The notes under the pieces were generated by a model. That model ran no database searches, was not told the origin of the DNA, and saw only the letters and a list, made by a program, of their open reading frames with translations. Source: Salipiger pentaromativorans (GTDB lineage Bacteria; Pseudomonadota; Alphaproteobacteria; Rhodobacterales; Rhodobacteraceae). Taken from it: a DNA stretch of 64,000 bases. Positions 8,745 through 17,680 of the stretch are shown here, piece after piece (the first letter of the stretch is position 1; each line of letters starts with the position of its first letter). The stretch is taken from NCBI RefSeq assembly GCF_024721115.1, contig NZ_JAMDHK010000001.1:124001-188000 (forward strand), in the 5' to 3' direction. Position numbers and translations under genes: made by a program.

Positions 8745-10361
8745 TCAGTCGGCGACCGGCAGCCCGCCGTTCAGCTCGGCCACCACCCGCTCCAGATCCG
8801 CATCGCGCGCGGTATCCGCAACCTGATAGGTCTGCGTCAGGTGATCGACCGAGAGCGCCAGATTGGCGGTGACCGATCCGCGCGGACCGGCAGGACCGTA
8901 GGTCTGGCCGTTCACCGCGAAATAGATCGCCCCGGATTCGCCGACGCGCAGCGTGGCGGGATCCTCGGTGGCGGGCAGCTTGAACGTGTCGCCGGCGTTC
9001 ATGATCGATTCGTAGATCACCGATCCGTCGGCGGCGCGCACCCGCACCCAGGCCGGGCGCACGGCGATCATCATCACCCCGGGCGCGCCGTCTTCGAGAA
9101 CCTTGGGCATCGAGGGCGATGCCGGCACCGCCGCGAATTGGGTCATATCGGCCAGCACGCGCTGCAAATCGCCATCGCGCTGCGGATCTGCGGGCGTATA
9201 GGCGGCGTTCAGCAGTTCGGGCACCAGCGGCAGATCGCTGGTCACCGCACCGTTCGGGCCCACCGGGCCATAGGTCCGGCCGTTCATCGCGAAATAGACG
9301 GCGCCGGATTCGCCCACGTTGAGCTTGGCCTCGGCCTCGTCGCGCGGCACGGTCCAGGTTTCGCCCGCCGCCATCACGCGTTCAAAGATCACATCGCCCT
9401 CGGTGCCGCGCACCCGCACCCAGGCCGGGCGCACCGCAACCAGCGTCACCGCCCCCGGCAGCGCCGCAGAGGCCCCGGGCCGCTGCGGCGAGGGCATCTG
9501 TGCCAGCCGGCGCTCGGACCCGTCCGGCGCCATGACCGGCGAGGGCGCGGTCACGCCCCGCTGGGCAAAGGCGCCCACGGTTGCCGGGTCCAGCGAAGAG
9601 ATCGGCGCATCCCGCGCAATCAGCACCGGCACATCCAGCGCCTGCGGACGATAGAGACGGTCCATCGCCTCGGAGCCGGGCGGCGAGAACGCCCCCACCC
9701 CCTCGGCCTGAGCCACATCCTCGGCGCCGGTCTCGTCCTCGACGGGCAATGCTGCGCCGTCCAGCGGATCCAGCTCGCTCAGCACCACCGGGGTCTGATC
9801 CACCGGGGCGAGCTGCACGCGCTGCACCTCGCGCAGAACCGTCCAGCCGCCATAACCGATCCCGCCGATCAAAGCGATCAGCACCAGGACCGAGCCGATG
9901 GCGCCGGGTTCGATCCGCGACAGCACCGAGTCTCCGGACGGAGCGAACGGCAGGCGCGGCTGTTCGAACGGGTCGCGCGCCGCGGGGCGCGGCAGGTCGC
10001 CCGGATGCGGCTTGCGGATGGTCGAGGCCTTTTCCGACATGCCATGCGCCACGGAGAACCCGCTTTCGGCGCAGAACTGCTGGAAACACTCGTCCGGATC
10101 CATCCCCAGATACCGAGCGTAAGAGCGGACATAGCCGGCGATGAAGCCCGGCGTATCGAATGCGGAAGGATCGCAATTCTCGATGGCGGCAATATAGCTC
10201 GCCTTGATGCGCAATTCGCGCTGCACGTCGAGCAGGGATTTCCCCATGGTCGCACGTTCGCCGCGCATCACGTCGCCAAGACGCAGCGCGAAATCGTCAA
10301 AGCCGCGCGGCCCGTCTTCAGCCACCTCTTCCGGCTTGCGTGTGGATTTCCGCCCGATCAT
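8745..10361 (-). CDS. RodZ-like HTH membrane protein with duplicated DUF4115
   Basis: Bitopic membrane protein of 538 residues related to the MreB-associated morphogen RodZ. A RodZ-type helix-turn-helix domain occupies residues 24-98 and a single membrane helix 155-173. A long acidic/Pro-rich periplasmic linker follows. The C-terminus has two tandem copies of the DUF4115-like beta domain (about 305-379 and 429-503), both starting with a VAVRPAWVRVR-type strand and containing GESGA(V/I)YFA and TYGP. Usual RodZ-type proteins carry one such domain. The gene lies 138 bp upstream of ispG on the same strand, as is frequent for rodZ-ispG. Role in cell shape is inferred from the family. Confidence 0.85.
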   Translation of the reverse strand: MIGRKSTRKPEEVAEDGPRGFDDFALRLGDVMRGERATMGKSLLDVQRELRIKASYIAAIENCDPSAFDTPGFIAGYVRSYARYLGMDPDECFQQFCAESGFSVAHGMSEKASTIRKPHPGDLPRPAARDPFEQPRLPFAPSGDSVLSRIEPGAIGSVLVLIALIGGIGYGGWTVLREVQRVQLAPVDQTPVVLSELDPLDGAALPVEDETGAEDVAQAEGVGAFSPPGSEAMDRLYRPQALDVPVLIARDAPISSLDPATVGAFAQRGVTAPSPVMAPDGSERRLAQMPSPQRPGASAALPGAVTLVAVRPAWVRVRGTEGDVIFERVMAAGETWTVPRDEAEAKLNVGESGAVYFAMNGRTYGPVGPNGAVTSDLPLVPELLNAAYTPADPQRDGDLQRVLADMTQFAAVPASPSMPKVLEDGAPGVMMIAVRPAWVRVRAADGSVIYESIMNAGDTFKLPATEDPATLRVGESGAIYFAVNGQTYGPAGPRGSVTANLALSVDHLTQTYQVADTARDADLERVVAELNGGLPVAD

Positions 10362-10650
10362 GCGCTCAACCCAGTTACCGATGTCCCAGTCTGCCTGCCC
10401 ACTTCACGCTTTCGCGATTCGCGCTGCGTGTTTTATTGATACAACGTTAGCACATCACAACCCGTTTTACAGGGTTTCCAAGGGGCATGAGCGTGGTTCT
10501 GCGCAGCCGCCCCCGTCTTGCCCTGGATCGTGCAGGCCGCGCCCGTTTCAGAGCGTCTTTCCCGAACCCGTTCATATGTCACGCGAATCCCCTTCCCTCT
10601 TTCGCCCTTCCCGGGCCGCCGCCGCCCCGGCCCTGTTGGAGACCGGATAG

Positions 10651-10683
10651 AAAAAACCTCCCGCGGTCTTTCGCGGGAGGTTT
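10651..10683 (-). terminator. Rho-independent terminator of hemA
   Basis: Twelve-base-pair stem AAACCTCCCGCG (10654-10665) / CGCGGGAGGTTT (10672-10683) with a 6-base loop. Read on the reverse strand it is followed by a run of T, about 40 bp past the hemA stop. Confidence 0.93.
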
Positions 10684-10721
10684 CGAAACGGGCAGGACAC
10701 GCGCCCCGGCGCGGGCCGTGA

Positions 10722-11945
10722 TCAGGCGCTCAGTTCCTGACGGTTGAGCGCGCAATGCGACCACAGCTCGTCGATGGCGCGGATCAGCTTGTCCATCTCG
10801 TTGGGCCCGTGCACCGGCGAAGGCGTAAAGCGCAGACGCTCGGTGCCGCGCGGCACGGTCGGGAAGTTGATCGGCTGGACATAGATGCCGTAACCGTCGA
10901 GCAGCATGTCGGAGAGCTGCTTGGTATGCACCGGATCGCCCACGATCAGCGGCACGATATGCGAGCCGTGGTCGATGATCGGCAGCCCCATGCCCTTGAG
11001 CCGGGTCTTGAGGATATTGGCCTGGGTCTGATGCTTGTCGCGCAGCGCCTGGTCGGTCTTCAGATGCGCGATCGAGGCCGCCGCCCCCGCCGCCACCGCC
11101 GGCGGGATCGAGGTGGTGAAGATGAAACCCGGCGCATAGGAGCGGATCGCGTCGCACATCTTGAACGAGGCCGCGATATAGCCGCCGAAGACGCCGAACG
11201 CCTTGCCCAGCGTGCCGTTGATGATGTCGATGCGATGGCTCAGCCGGTCGCGCTCGGCCACGCCGCCGCCGCGGGGCCCATACATGCCCACCGCGTGCAC
11301 CTCGTCGAGATAGGTCAGCGCGTTGAACTCGTCGGCCAGGTCGCAGATTTCCTTGATCGGGCCGAAATCGCCGTCCATCGAATAGACCGATTCAAAGGCG
11401 ATGAGCTTGGGCGCCTTGGGATCGTCGGCCTCGAGCAGCTCGCGCAGATGCGCCAGATCGTTGTGGCGGAAGATGCGCTTGGCGCCGCCGTTGCGCTTGA
11501 TCCCCTCGATCATCGAGGCGTGGTTCAGCTCGTCGGAATAGATGATGAGCCCCGGAAACAGCTTCGGCAGGGTCGAGAGCGTCGCGTCGTTGGCGATATA
11601 GGCCGAGGAAAAGACCAGCGCCGATTCCTTGCCGTGCAGATCGGCGAGCTCGGCCTCGAGCCGCTTGTGATAGACCGTGGTGCCCGAGATGTTGCGCGTG
11701 CCGCCCGAGCCGGCGCCGGTGGCGTCGATGGCCTCGTGCATGGCGGCCAGAACCACCGGGTGCTGGCCCATGCCCAGATAATCGTTGCCGCACCATACGG
11801 TGATCGGCTGTTCGCTGCCATCGGGCTTGCGCCAGGTGGCGTGGGGGAACTGGCCGTTCTTGCGTTCGATGTCGATGAAGGTGCGGTAACGCCCCTCTTC
11901 ATGCAGGCGGTTCAGGGCTTCGTCGAGCTTCGCGGTGTAGTCCAC
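10722..11945 (-). CDS. hemA: 5-aminolevulinate synthase
   Basis: First enzyme of C4-pathway tetrapyrrole synthesis: glycine + succinyl-CoA to 5-aminolevulinate, PLP-dependent. 407 residues, the same length as Rhodobacter sphaeroides HemA and collinear with it from the DYxxxLDxALNRL start to the C-terminal HCALNRxE. Visible motifs are [31 protein letters not shown] and NGTLGKAFG with the PLP Lys. The GTG at 11945 is chosen over upstream ATG codons because AAGGAGGAG sits 8 bases before it and the family begins exactly there. A perfect FNR-type box lies 156 bp upstream, so control by oxygen through FnrL is likely. A clean terminator follows. Confidence 0.97.
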   Translation of the reverse strand: MDYTAKLDEALNRLHEEGRYRTFIDIERKNGQFPHATWRKPDGSEQPITVWCGNDYLGMGQHPVVLAAMHEAIDATGAGSGGTRNISGTTVYHKRLEAELADLHGKESALVFSSAYIANDATLSTLPKLFPGLIIYSDELNHASMIEGIKRNGGAKRIFRHNDLAHLRELLEADDPKAPKLIAFESVYSMDGDFGPIKEICDLADEFNALTYLDEVHAVGMYGPRGGGVAERDRLSHRIDIINGTLGKAFGVFGGYIAASFKMCDAIRSYAPGFIFTTSIPPAVAAGAAASIAHLKTDQALRDKHQTQANILKTRLKGMGLPIIDHGSHIVPLIVGDPVHTKQLSDMLLDGYGIYVQPINFPTVPRGTERLRFTPSPVHGPNEMDKLIRAIDELWSHCALNRQELSA

Positions 11946-12248
11946 CGTGGTCTCCTCCTTCATCTTCGGGCCACGTCGTTTTCCGGGCTGCGTGGCGTCT
12001 CTGCGGCTGTATACATCCGCATTCAGGTTCGTGAATGGATAACGCTCACACATCTTTCTGTCCACGGTTTAGAAAGAGACTAAGAGTCGCGGCCTTGATT
12101 TGCATCAAGACTTTCGGCGCGGGTCGGCCAAGTCAGGTTTCCCATACTCGTCAGCCGGCGCCGATAGGCGCATCTTCACCAGGTCTCATTCCTTTCGCCG
12201 CGCGGCGCTTTTCCGTCTTGCGGTCCAGTCATTATTTCAGGCTTTTCC
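11946..12248. other. hemA / membrane-protein divergent promoter region
   Basis: 303 bp without a gene between divergent hemA and a small membrane protein. It holds the hemA ribosome-binding site, a TGTATACA palindrome at 12008-12015, and the FNR-type box at 12095-12108. Confidence 0.7.
12095..12108 (-). promoter_or_regulatory. FNR/FnrL-type box upstream of hemA
   Basis: TTGATTTGCATCAA is a perfect match to the FNR consensus TTGAT-N4-ATCAA. In Rhodobacter sphaeroides FnrL is known to regulate hemA. If it acts as a class II activator (-41.5), transcription would start near 12060, with CTAAAC at 12071-12066 on the reverse strand as a weak -10; that start is inferred. Confidence 0.88.
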
Positions 12249-12581
12249 ATGCCCTCTGCGCTTTCCATCCTGCCCCCTTCGCCCTTGCTGATCCTTGGCA
12301 CCGCCATCGGCTACGCGCTTGCCACCGTCGGCATGAAGCTCGTCTCTCAAGGGCATACAAACCCCGGTATCCTCTTGGCCGGGCTTGGCTTTCTTGCCGC
12401 CTTTGTGGCCAAGATCCTGCTCATGCGGCGGGCCGATCTTTCGGTCGTCTATATCGCGATCATCGCCGCGGAAACGCTGCTGGTGATGCTTTACGCCTCC
12501 TGGATCGGCGAGGGGCTCAGCCTGCGGCAGACGCTCGGCGCGCTGATGGTGCTGGCGGGGCTGGCGGTGGTGGCGGTGTGA
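12249..12581 (+). CDS. Small four-helix membrane protein, DMT/SMR-like
   Basis: 110-residue integral membrane protein made almost entirely of four hydrophobic helices (about 11-30, 40-58, 65-85, 90-110). Size and GxxxGxxLxxxG-type packing resemble small multidrug resistance and other drug/metabolite transporter proteins. The essential SMR glutamate in helix 1 is absent; the only membrane-embedded Glu is in helix 3 (IIAAETLLVM). It is therefore unlikely to be a canonical proton-coupled drug exporter. It is transcribed away from hemA. No close partner gene is present, although some DMT proteins of this size act as heterodimers. Function unknown. Confidence 0.75.
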   Translation: MPSALSILPPSPLLILGTAIGYALATVGMKLVSQGHTNPGILLAGLGFLAAFVAKILLMRRADLSVVYIAIIAAETLLVMLYASWIGEGLSLRQTLGALMVLAGLAVVAV

Positions 12582-12655
12582 CGCCCGGGCGCTCTGGACA
12601 GTCGGGGCGGCGCTGCTAGGCTCGCGCCGAAATGATCCCGAACAGGAGCCCCTCC

Positions 12656-14029
12656 ATGTCCCTCGACGCCGTTCTTGCCCGTATCGACACCGACCTGCCC
12701 GCCGCGACCGACCGGCTGATCGAGCTTTTGCGAATCCCTTCGATCTCCACCGATCCGGCCTTCAAGGCCGAGTGCGACCGCGCGGCGGATTGGCTGGTGA
12801 CCGATCTGCAATCGCTGGGTGTAACGGTCGAGAAACGCCCCACCCCCGGCCATCCGATGGTGGTGGGCCATGTGGACGGCCCCGGCCCGCATATCCTGTT
12901 CTACGGCCATTACGACGTGCAACCGGTCGATCCGCTGGAGCTCTGGGACCGCGATCCGTTCGATCCCGCCATCGAGGAGACCGCCAAGGGCAAGGTCATC
13001 CGCGGGCGCGGCTCTTCGGACGATAAGGGCCAGCTCATGACCTTTATCGAGGCCTGCCGGGCGTGGAAGGCGGAATACGGCACCCTGCCCTGCAAGATCA
13101 CCTTCTTCCTCGAAGGCGAGGAGGAATCCGGCTCGCCCTCGCTGGTGCCCTTCATGAAGGAGAACGCCGAGGAGCTGAAAGCCGATCTCGCGCTGATCTG
13201 CGACACCGGCCTCTTCCAGTCCAAGGCGCCCGCGATCATGACCATGCTGCGCGGGCTGCTGGGCGAGGAGATAACGATCACCGGCCCCGACAAGGATCTG
13301 CATTCGGGCATGTATGGCGGCGTCGCCATGAACCCCGCCCGCGTGCTGACCCGGATCCTGGGCGGGCTGTTCGACGATCACGGCGTGATCCAGGTGCCCG
13401 AGTTCTATGACGGCGTGCCGGTGCTGACCGAGGAGCTGAAGGCACAATGGGAAGGGCTGGGCTTCGATTACGACGCCTTCCTCCAGGATGTGGGCCTGTC
13501 GATCCCCGCGGGCGAGGACAGCGTCACGCCGCTCGAGATGATCTGGGCACGTCCCACCGCCGAGATCAACGGCATCTGGGGCGGCTATACCGGCGACGGG
13601 TTCAAGACGGTGCTGCCCTCCAAGGCGCATGCCAAGGTGAGCTTCCGCCTGGTGGGCACGCAGGATCCGCAGGCGATCCGCAAGAATTTCCGCGCCTGGG
13701 TCGAGGCGCAGCTCCCCGCCGACTGCAAGATCGCCTGGACCGATCATAGCTGCTCGCCCGCCTCGCAGATGTCGACCGAGCATCCCGCCTTCGAAGCCGC
13801 GCGCATGGCGCTCTCCGACGAATGGCCCGATCCGGCGGCCTATGCCGGCTGCGGCGGCTCGATCCCGATCGCGGGCTATTTCAAGACCATCCTGGGCATG
13901 GATGCGATGCTGGTGGGCTGGGGCAAGGACGACGACCAGATCCACTCGCCGAACGAGAAATACGACCTCGAGAGCTTTCACAAGGGCATCCGGAGCTGGG
14001 CCCGGATCCTGGCGGCGATGAGCGCCTGA
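12656..14029 (+). CDS. M20-family metallodipeptidase
   Basis: Cytosolic dinuclear-zinc peptidase of the M20 family (carnosine dipeptidase/DapE-like branch), 457 residues. Metal-site motifs are visible: GHYDVQP (first His), GRGSSDDKGQL (bridging Asp), EGEEESGSP (catalytic Glu-Glu) and a C-terminal HSPNEKY (last His). The dimerisation domain occupies roughly residues 200-360. ATG at 12656 has AGGAG 8 bases upstream; the upstream in-frame ATG at 12632 lacks one. Substrate is probably a dipeptide or N-acyl amino acid but cannot be fixed from sequence. A strong terminator follows 25 bp after the stop. Confidence 0.9.
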   Translation: MSLDAVLARIDTDLPAATDRLIELLRIPSISTDPAFKAECDRAADWLVTDLQSLGVTVEKRPTPGHPMVVGHVDGPGPHILFYGHYDVQPVDPLELWDRDPFDPAIEETAKGKVIRGRGSSDDKGQLMTFIEACRAWKAEYGTLPCKITFFLEGEEESGSPSLVPFMKENAEELKADLALICDTGLFQSKAPAIMTMLRGLLGEEITITGPDKDLHSGMYGGVAMNPARVLTRILGGLFDDHGVIQVPEFYDGVPVLTEELKAQWEGLGFDYDAFLQDVGLSIPAGEDSVTPLEMIWARPTAEINGIWGGYTGDGFKTVLPSKAHAKVSFRLVGTQDPQAIRKNFRAWVEAQLPADCKIAWTDHSCSPASQMSTEHPAFEAARMALSDEWPDPAAYAGCGGSIPIAGYFKTILGMDAMLVGWGKDDDQIHSPNEKYDLESFHKGIRSWARILAAMSA

Positions 14030-14053
14030 GGCGCTTGCCCAAAAACGATGCAG

Positions 14054-14084
14054 AAAGCACCGGTCTCCGGTGCTTTTTTTCTTT
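14054..14084 (+). terminator. Rho-independent terminator after the M20 peptidase
   Basis: Ten-base-pair stem AAAGCACCGG / CCGGTGCTTT with a TCT loop followed by a T-rich run (TTTTCTTT). Confidence 0.93.
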
Positions 14085-14322
14085 GTGCGACAGATCAAAT
14101 CCCCGTCGTAACGCCATGTTTTGCGCTTATTTTAGGGAATTTCCCGATCAATTTGACCAATTTGGGGCGCCACGGCCCAGTTCGGTAAAAGTGACAATAT
14201 CAAACCGTTTGTCAGACGTATTCGACACATGAATTTGCCACAATCTCGGCCTAGCCCTTAATCATCGGATACGGGAAACCCTCTCGCCGAAGCAGACAAG
14301 CGGAGCGGTCAGGACAAGGAAG

Positions 14323-14862
14323 ATGAGGAAGTACGCCTTTCGCAAAATGACTCGCGAAGACTTCCAGGCACGTGTGAAGCGTGTCGATCCTCAGTATTTC
14401 CGTCACGGTCCCCGTAAAATCCATCAATCCGGCACCGCGCGCCCCTTCCTGTTCCTGTCGATGGGCTTTGCCTGGGCCTATCTGGTGATCTCCGTCGCCC
14501 GCAACCGCGCCTATGTCGAACAGAGCCTGCTGCAAGGCAGCCTGCCGGCGGAATATCACGGCTATATCTTCCACGGGCTGGCGGCGCTGCTGTCGGTCTC
14601 GGCCGTGATGATGCTGCTGCATCTCTTCCGCTACTGCCTGCGCCGCAGCGGTCCCGCCAAGCGCAATTCCGGCGGGCTGCTGATGGGCGCCACCGCCGCC
14701 GCGCTGCTGGTCTATACCCCGCCCGGCGTCTTCGAGACCGGGTTCGGCATGCTCGACGACAATTCCCGCGCGGTGATCCTGGCCGCCTCGAGCGGCGTCA
14801 AGAACGCCGTACCGGTCGATTTCGCATCGGTCGCCTTCGTCTCTTCGCAGGGCAACTACTGA
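14323..14862 (+). CDS. Hypothetical three-helix membrane protein
   Basis: 179-residue protein not recognised as a named family. A basic N-terminus (residues 1-40, rich in Arg/Lys/His) precedes three likely membrane helices at about 43-62, 82-104 and 121-138. A polar C-terminal tail of about 40 residues follows. An AAGGAAG sequence lies close upstream of the ATG. The preceding 293-bp gap is unusually AT-rich for this genome and contains the perfect 11-bp palindrome GGGAATTTCCC (14135-14145), so the gene probably has its own regulated promoter. Function cannot be assigned. Confidence 0.75.
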   Translation: MRKYAFRKMTREDFQARVKRVDPQYFRHGPRKIHQSGTARPFLFLSMGFAWAYLVISVARNRAYVEQSLLQGSLPAEYHGYIFHGLAALLSVSAVMMLLHLFRYCLRRSGPAKRNSGGLLMGATAAALLVYTPPGVFETGFGMLDDNSRAVILAASSGVKNAVPVDFASVAFVSSQGNY

Positions 14863-14908
14863 GCCCCCGCGCTTGACGCTCCGGGCGGGCTGCGCTTCTG
14901 TACCCGCC

Positions 14909-15787
14909 ATGACCCAGTCCTCTGCGCAGCAAGCCGCCGTCAACGGCCAGACCATCGCCTATGACATCGCCGGAAACGGCCCGCCGCTGCTGCTGTTGCA
15001 TGGCTATCCGCAATGCCGCGCGCTCTGGCGTCCGGTCTTTCCGCTGCTGACCGATGCCTTCACGGTGATTGCACCGGATCTGCGCGGTTACGGCGACAGC
15101 TCCATGCCCGACAGCGTCGAGGCGATGAGCTTTCGCGCCATGGCCGAGGATATGCTGGCGCTGATGGATCATCTGGGCTTCGGCCGCTTCCACCTGGCCG
15201 GTCACGACCGGGGTGCGCGGGTGAGCCACCGGCTGGCGCTGGATGCCCCGGACCGGCCCGTCGCGGTCTCGCTGCTCGACATCGTGCCCACGCATCACCT
15301 GCTCAGCCACTGCACGCAGGAGGTGGCCCGCGCCTATTACCACTGGTTCTTTCTGGCTCAGCCCGCCCCCTTCCCCGAAACGCTGATCGGCCACGATCCG
15401 CAAACCTATTTCGAACGCTGCCTGCTGGGCTTCGGCAAGGCGGCGCTGTCGGATTTCGACCCCGAGCTGCTGGCGGAATACCGCCGCGCCTGGGCGCAGC
15501 CCGGCGCGATCCGTGCGGGCTGCAACGATTATCGTGCCGCCATCGACGTGGATTTCCACCACGATGCCGCCGATCTTGGGCGCCGCGTCGAATGCCCCGC
15601 CCAGGTGCTCTACGGCGCCGAAGGGGCCATGGCCCGGCTGATGGATGTGCCCGCCACCTGGGCCGACCGGCTGGCGCGGATGGAGGCGCAGGCGATCCCC
15701 GGCGGGCATTTCTTCCCCGACCAGTCGCCCCGCGAGACGGCAGAGGCGCTGCGGGCGTTTCATCTGAAACATGCGGGGGACGGGTAG
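14909..15787 (+). CDS. Alpha/beta hydrolase, fluoroacetate dehalogenase type
   Basis: 292-residue cytosolic alpha/beta hydrolase that keeps the residue set described for fluoroacetate dehalogenases. The nucleophile elbow is GHDRGAR (Asp100, with Arg101 and Arg104 as carboxylate binders). Asp124 in LLDIVPT is the acid partner, and His145-Trp146 in YYHWFF together with Tyr208 in NDYRA form the halide pocket. His267 in GGHFFPD is the base. Asp100-to-His145 spacing (45) is identical to the characterised Rhodopseudomonas enzyme. An epoxide-hydrolase or haloacetate role cannot be separated without assay. ATG at 14909 begins a normal N-terminus; the ribosome-binding site is weak. Confidence 0.85.
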   Translation: MTQSSAQQAAVNGQTIAYDIAGNGPPLLLLHGYPQCRALWRPVFPLLTDAFTVIAPDLRGYGDSSMPDSVEAMSFRAMAEDMLALMDHLGFGRFHLAGHDRGARVSHRLALDAPDRPVAVSLLDIVPTHHLLSHCTQEVARAYYHWFFLAQPAPFPETLIGHDPQTYFERCLLGFGKAALSDFDPELLAEYRRAWAQPGAIRAGCNDYRAAIDVDFHHDAADLGRRVECPAQVLYGAEGAMARLMDVPATWADRLARMEAQAIPGGHFFPDQSPRETAEALRAFHLKHAGDG

Positions 15788-15916
15788 GTCCCGATCTCTG
15801 GGGCATGCCGCTCTCTGGCAGCCCGGTCCATCCCCGCGCCTCTGGCCGGGGAACAGTCGCACACATCGTTCTGCGACGTTTGAAAGGCCCGCGCTTTTCG
15901 CAAGCGCAACGGAGCC

Positions 15917-16816
15917 TCAGAACAGCCCGAAAAACCGTTCCGGCAGCGCGTATTGCAGATCGTACTCCGGCCGGTCGAACTGCCAGAACCCGGTCTCGCC
16001 GCGCGGTTTCCAGCTTCGCTGCATGCGCTTGCGCACCCAGTCCAGCGCGAACCCGTCTTCCTGCCTGAGCGCCGCGAACCCCTCGAACACCGCGCGGTCC
16101 TCTCCCCGCGCCTCGGCGAACCAGTGCCGCCCGATGGCCGCCTCCTTCACCCCGGCGCCCACCGCCTCGGTGACCGCGTTGCGCCGGTCCATCACCGCCA
16201 CGTAATTCTCGAAATCGCAGAACTTCAGATGAAACAGATAGAGCGGTTCCGGCGTGAAAAGCTTGGAGGCCTGGGTGAAATGCCCGCCCCGCGCGATCTT
16301 GGTCCCCAGCGACAGCACGCAGGGTTTGGAGTAATGCGGCGCCAGCCGAACGTGACGGCGCGGCCCGAGGATCTGCGCCGCCACCGGCTCGGGTTCGAGG
16401 TCGATGCGATGGATCACCTCCAGCCCCAGCGGCGTCAGCACCCGGCGGATCGGCTGATCGGCCAGCCAGTCGCGCAGCGACCGCCCCTCGGCGGGGTCGA
16501 GCACCACCAGCTCGTCCACATCCCCCACGATCACATGGCTGTAATAGCTGCGCAGCCCGGCCACGAGCCCGTTCAGCAGCCGCCAGCGCTTCATGTCGAA
16601 ATTCGGGTGCGGATCGCCGGGAATGCCGACGATATTGCAGCCTTCGGCGAGCTCGGCCACCTCGGCCCCGCGCCCGTGGTTCACCACATAGCAGTTCTCG
16701 CGGCCCAGCAGATCGCCGTAATAGCGCACCCAGGCCTTCAGGAAAAACGCGTCGTCGCGCACCATGGTTACCGCGGCGGCCACCGATTGCATCTGCTCCA
16801 GCCCTTCTTCTGACAT
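15917..16816 (-). CDS. Glycosyltransferase family 2-like protein
   Basis: 299-residue protein with the fold signature of short GT-A glycosyltransferases. The N-terminal strand AAAVTMVRDDAFFLKAWVRYY precedes an NHGRG loop and a DVDE metal-binding DxD-type motif (VGDVDELVVLD). The C-terminal half is rich in aromatic residues. Such genes in this group are often called glycosyltransferase family 2 and sit with surface polysaccharide genes. ATG at 16816 is chosen; an earlier in-frame ATG at 16897 would add a low-complexity leader reaching the divergent gene. It is transcribed away from the sulfotransferase-like gene, 101 bp apart. Acceptor and sugar donor are unknown. Confidence 0.75.
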   Translation of the reverse strand: MSEEGLEQMQSVAAAVTMVRDDAFFLKAWVRYYGDLLGRENCYVVNHGRGAEVAELAEGCNIVGIPGDPHPNFDMKRWRLLNGLVAGLRSYYSHVIVGDVDELVVLDPAEGRSLRDWLADQPIRRVLTPLGLEVIHRIDLEPEPVAAQILGPRRHVRLAPHYSKPCVLSLGTKIARGGHFTQASKLFTPEPLYLFHLKFCDFENYVAVMDRRNAVTEAVGAGVKEAAIGRHWFAEARGEDRAVFEGFAALRQEDGFALDWVRKRMQRSWKPRGETGFWQFDRPEYDLQYALPERFFGLF

Positions 16817-16917
16817 GGGTCTTGCGCCCGAGCTTACCCGCGCGCCCGGCGAAAGAGAATCGCCAATCGCGCGGGCGGCGGCTATCGTTGCGTGCAAAAC
16901 ACGTGAGGCAGGCGCGC

Positions 16918-17664
16918 ATGATTGCAGAGAATTTCCCCGAAACCGGCTGGCAATTCGCCCTCACCGGCCATCCGATCACCCGGTTTCAGGTCTTCGGCGA
17001 GCGCTCCTCGGGCACGAATTTCATCAAGCGCCTGATCGGGCGCAACACCCCGCTGGCCCCGACCGAGGATCTGGGCTGGAAGCACGCGCTGCCCCACATG
17101 ACCGCGATCCCGGCGGATCTGGCCATCGTCTGCGTGCTGCGCCATGCCGGAGACTGGGCCCGCTCGATGCATGCCAAACCCTGGCATTGCCCGCCCGAGA
17201 TGCAGCGGCTCGGTTTTTCCGACTTCCTCCGTGCGGAATGGGCAACCATCGCCGACCGCGCGCGCTATTTCCCGCAGGTCAAGGCGCTTGGCGGCGTGGG
17301 AGAGGCGCTGCAACTCGACCGCGATCCGCTGACCGGCCTGCCCTATGCCAATCTCTTCGCGCTGCGCCGCGCCAAGCTGCAAGGTCTGCTGAGCTTCTTC
17401 AACCGGGGCTGTTCGGTGATCTTCTGCCGTCTCGAGGCGGTTCAGGGCGCCCCGCAGAGCTTTCTCTCGGCGCTCGAAACGCAGCTTTCCCTGCCCCCCG
17501 CGCCACAGGGCTATCGCCCGGTGGTCAAACGTCTGGGGTCCAGGTTCCTGCCAGCGGTTGAACCCCGCCCGGCCTCCCCCGTGCAACTCAGCGAAGACGA
17601 CCTCACCTTTCTGCGCTGCCAGCTCGATCTCGGGCAGGAGGCGGATCTGGGCTATCGCTACTGA
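16918..17664 (+). CDS. Sulfotransferase-like P-loop protein
   Basis: 248-residue soluble protein. Near the N-terminus is FGERSSGTNFIKRLI, which resembles the phosphosulfate-binding loop of PAPS-dependent sulfotransferases. A later strand CVLRHAGDWARSMH could be the 3'-phosphate-binding segment with its conserved Arg and Ser. No transmembrane segment or signal peptide is visible. ATG at 16918 follows a GAGGCAGG sequence; the longer frame from 16822 overlaps the divergent gene. Paired divergently with a glycosyltransferase-like gene, it may modify a cell-surface glycan, which is inference. Catalytic function is not certain. Confidence 0.6.
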   Translation: MIAENFPETGWQFALTGHPITRFQVFGERSSGTNFIKRLIGRNTPLAPTEDLGWKHALPHMTAIPADLAIVCVLRHAGDWARSMHAKPWHCPPEMQRLGFSDFLRAEWATIADRARYFPQVKALGGVGEALQLDRDPLTGLPYANLFALRRAKLQGLLSFFNRGCSVIFCRLEAVQGAPQSFLSALETQLSLPPAPQGYRPVVKRLGSRFLPAVEPRPASPVQLSEDDLTFLRCQLDLGQEADLGYRY

Positions 17665-17680
17665 GCGCGCCCGCGCGCCG

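Noticed and set aside
11946-12065. 40-residue N-terminal extension of HemA
   Set aside because: The 407-residue family length and a strong AAGGAGGAG point to the GTG at 11945.
14135-14145. GGGAATTTCCC as an operator
   Set aside because: Perfect but short and single palindrome without a regulator or second copy nearby; kept only as a note in the gene entry.
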